Part shown: one piece after another, positions 42,328 through 43,125 of the stretch | Layout: each line of letters opens with the position of its first letter | How positions within the stretch are numbered: position 1 is the first letter of the stretch | DNA from: Bacillota bacterium | Lineage (GTDB): Bacteria; Bacillota; UBA4882; UBA8346 | Length of the DNA stretch: 43,125 bases | Assembly (NCBI GenBank): GCA_023435565.1 | Contig: JAEYRN010000053.1 | Coordinates: 1 to 43,125, forward strand | Direction: 5' to 3' | Program-made: the position numbers and the translations under genes | The notes under the pieces: generated by a model | Database searches by the model: none | Told to the model about the DNA's origin: nothing | The model's input: the letters and a program-made list of their open reading frames with translations, nothing else

Positions 42328-42996
42328 TTAAAACCCGGTCAAATATGAAAAATTACTATGTTCACATAGATTTGTTTTCAGATCTAAATTTCCTTGTGCG
42401 CCTTTTGATTTTAAATATTCTATAATTTCATTATTTCCCGTCTTTATTGCATAGTCGAGGGGCAGTTTACTCCGGCATTCCCTGTTTAATTCAGCGCCCC
42501 TTTCAACTATGGCCCTAACATAATCAAAATTTGTTTTTAAGATTGCGCATATAAGCGGTGTAACGGCTTGGTCACAATATTGATCATATTCCGTGTTTAG
42601 GTCTTCGCATACCTCAAGTAATAAATGAAACGCTTCCACGTTACCGCGCTGCATGGCCTCAATAAGAAGATCTCCGTCTTCACAAACCGCTTGGTGAGAA
42701 ATGAGCATACGGACCATTTCATTTTTATCATTATAAAGGGCATTACTCAAAGCAGATACAAGCTTATAACCGGAGATTGGGTATTGAAGTTTTTGATCGA
42801 GTATTATTTTAAGAACATCAACATTAGAAAAATAAGGTATGCCGGTTATAATATCTTCAATTGCTTTTAATTTGGCAATAGGGTCCATTTCATCCAATAT
42901 TCTTTTTACCAGTTCCGGTTGTTTACCCTTTACGGCATCCTCTAAAGAAAGACCTATGGTAGATTTGATGTCGTGATATTCATAGAATTTTTTCAT
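42328..42996 (-). CDS. Ankyrin-repeat protein
   Basis: 222 residues. The N-terminal half is helical and of unknown type. The C-terminal half holds about three recognisable ankyrin units: DGDLLIEAMQRGNVEAFHLLLE, TPLICAILKTNFDYVRAIVERGAELN and LPLDYAIKTGNNEIIEYLKSKGA. Protein-protein binding is expected; the partner is unknown. The open frame continues 38 codons upstream into the shared repeat, but GGAGGTT gives the right spacing to ATG 42996, so the extension is not counted. Confidence 0.85.
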   Translation of the reverse strand: MKKFYEYHDIKSTIGLSLEDAVKGKQPELVKRILDEMDPIAKLKAIEDIITGIPYFSNVDVLKIILDQKLQYPISGYKLVSALSNALYNDKNEMVRMLISHQAVCEDGDLLIEAMQRGNVEAFHLLLEVCEDLNTEYDQYCDQAVTPLICAILKTNFDYVRAIVERGAELNRECRSKLPLDYAIKTGNNEIIEYLKSKGAQGNLDLKTNLCEHSNFSYLTGF

Positions 42997-42998
42997 GC

Positions 42999-43119
42999 TA
43001 ACCTCCATTTCGCCGCTACCGCTGGCGACACAAATAGTAATGAAAAAAGGGTGCGCGGTTTTCACCACTTTGATAGAATTACCTTGAGGAGAAGATACAC
43101 TACAAAGCACGGCGAGGTG
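42999..43119 (-). repeat. 121-bp leader repeat, right copy
   Basis: Exact inverted copy of the first 121 bases of the window, here leading into the ankyrin gene on the minus strand. Six more bases (to 43125) lie beyond the matched part. Both copies contain an identical open frame of 37 codons in phase with the downstream gene, without a ribosome-binding site of its own. Confidence 0.85.
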
Positions 43120-43125
43120 AGTCGC

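Noticed and set aside
1..43125. The whole window as a composite transposon bounded by inverted repeats
   Set aside because: The interior holds core chromosomal genes in conserved order (rbgA, rnhB, comM), there is no transposase or integrase, and the repeats end precisely at start codons.

Overview
The window looks like a chromosomal contig from a low-GC, endospore-forming member of the Bacillota. The evidence is a set of spore-specific families (tandem SPOCS/DUF3794 proteins, CotS- and CotSA-like coat proteins, a CgeB-like glycosyltransferase, a Spo0E-like small phosphatase, a GerE-sized LuxR regulator), a B. subtilis-like rbgA-rnhB-ylqG-ylqH gene order, strong GGAGG ribosome-binding sites and many TTG starts. 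I cannot fix the genus; a deep clostridial or Limnochordia-like lineage is possible but is a guess. No tRNA, rRNA, CRISPR array, transposase or phage gene was seen.

Layout. 1-2508: HtrA protease, then an ECF sigma/anti-sigma pair closed by a strong terminator. 2715-8042: a small unknown protein, a GT4 glycosyltransferase, a 675-residue protein built from divergent SPOCS-like units, a three-unit SPOCS protein and a small membrane protein. 8316-26920: a large surface-glycan region with about a dozen glycosyltransferases of several folds (GT2, GT4, CgeB-like, GT-D and a DUF3405-like protein), CotSA/CotS-like genes, an APH-fold kinase, a radical SAM/SPASM protein, three tandem paralogous glycosyltransferases, and nucleotide-sugar genes (glf, a UDP-sugar epimerase, ugd). 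27081-29468: a second, larger multi-SPOCS protein with a lysine-rich N-terminus. 29873-34302: small accessory genes (CAP-domain protein, LuxR/GerE-like regulator, thioesterase, Spo0E-like protein, zinc ribbon, acidic micro-protein, MGMT-like protein, polysaccharide deacetylase). 34555-42261: housekeeping genes (comM, yraN, HD-GYP, FlhB-like, YlqG-like, rnhB, flippase-like membrane protein, rbgA). 42328-42996: an ankyrin-repeat protein.

How the parts may fit. Multi-SPOCS proteins sit on both sides of the glycan genes, which also contain coat-type proteins (CotS, CotSA, CgeB). The simplest reading is a locus that builds and glycosylates the outer layer of the spore. glf, ugd and the epimerase would supply UDP-galactofuranose, UDP-glucuronate and probably UDP-galacturonate. 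This is inference from families and context.

Non-coding structure is rich: a perfect 121-bp repeat in inverted orientation at the two window ends, each copy supplying the ribosome-binding site of an unrelated gene; a degenerate CGTAACG-type dispersed repeat; an approximately 95-bp repeat shared by the ugd leader and the region upstream of the epimerase; a CATGAAG long hairpin; and a probable deletion scar joining two gene fragments.
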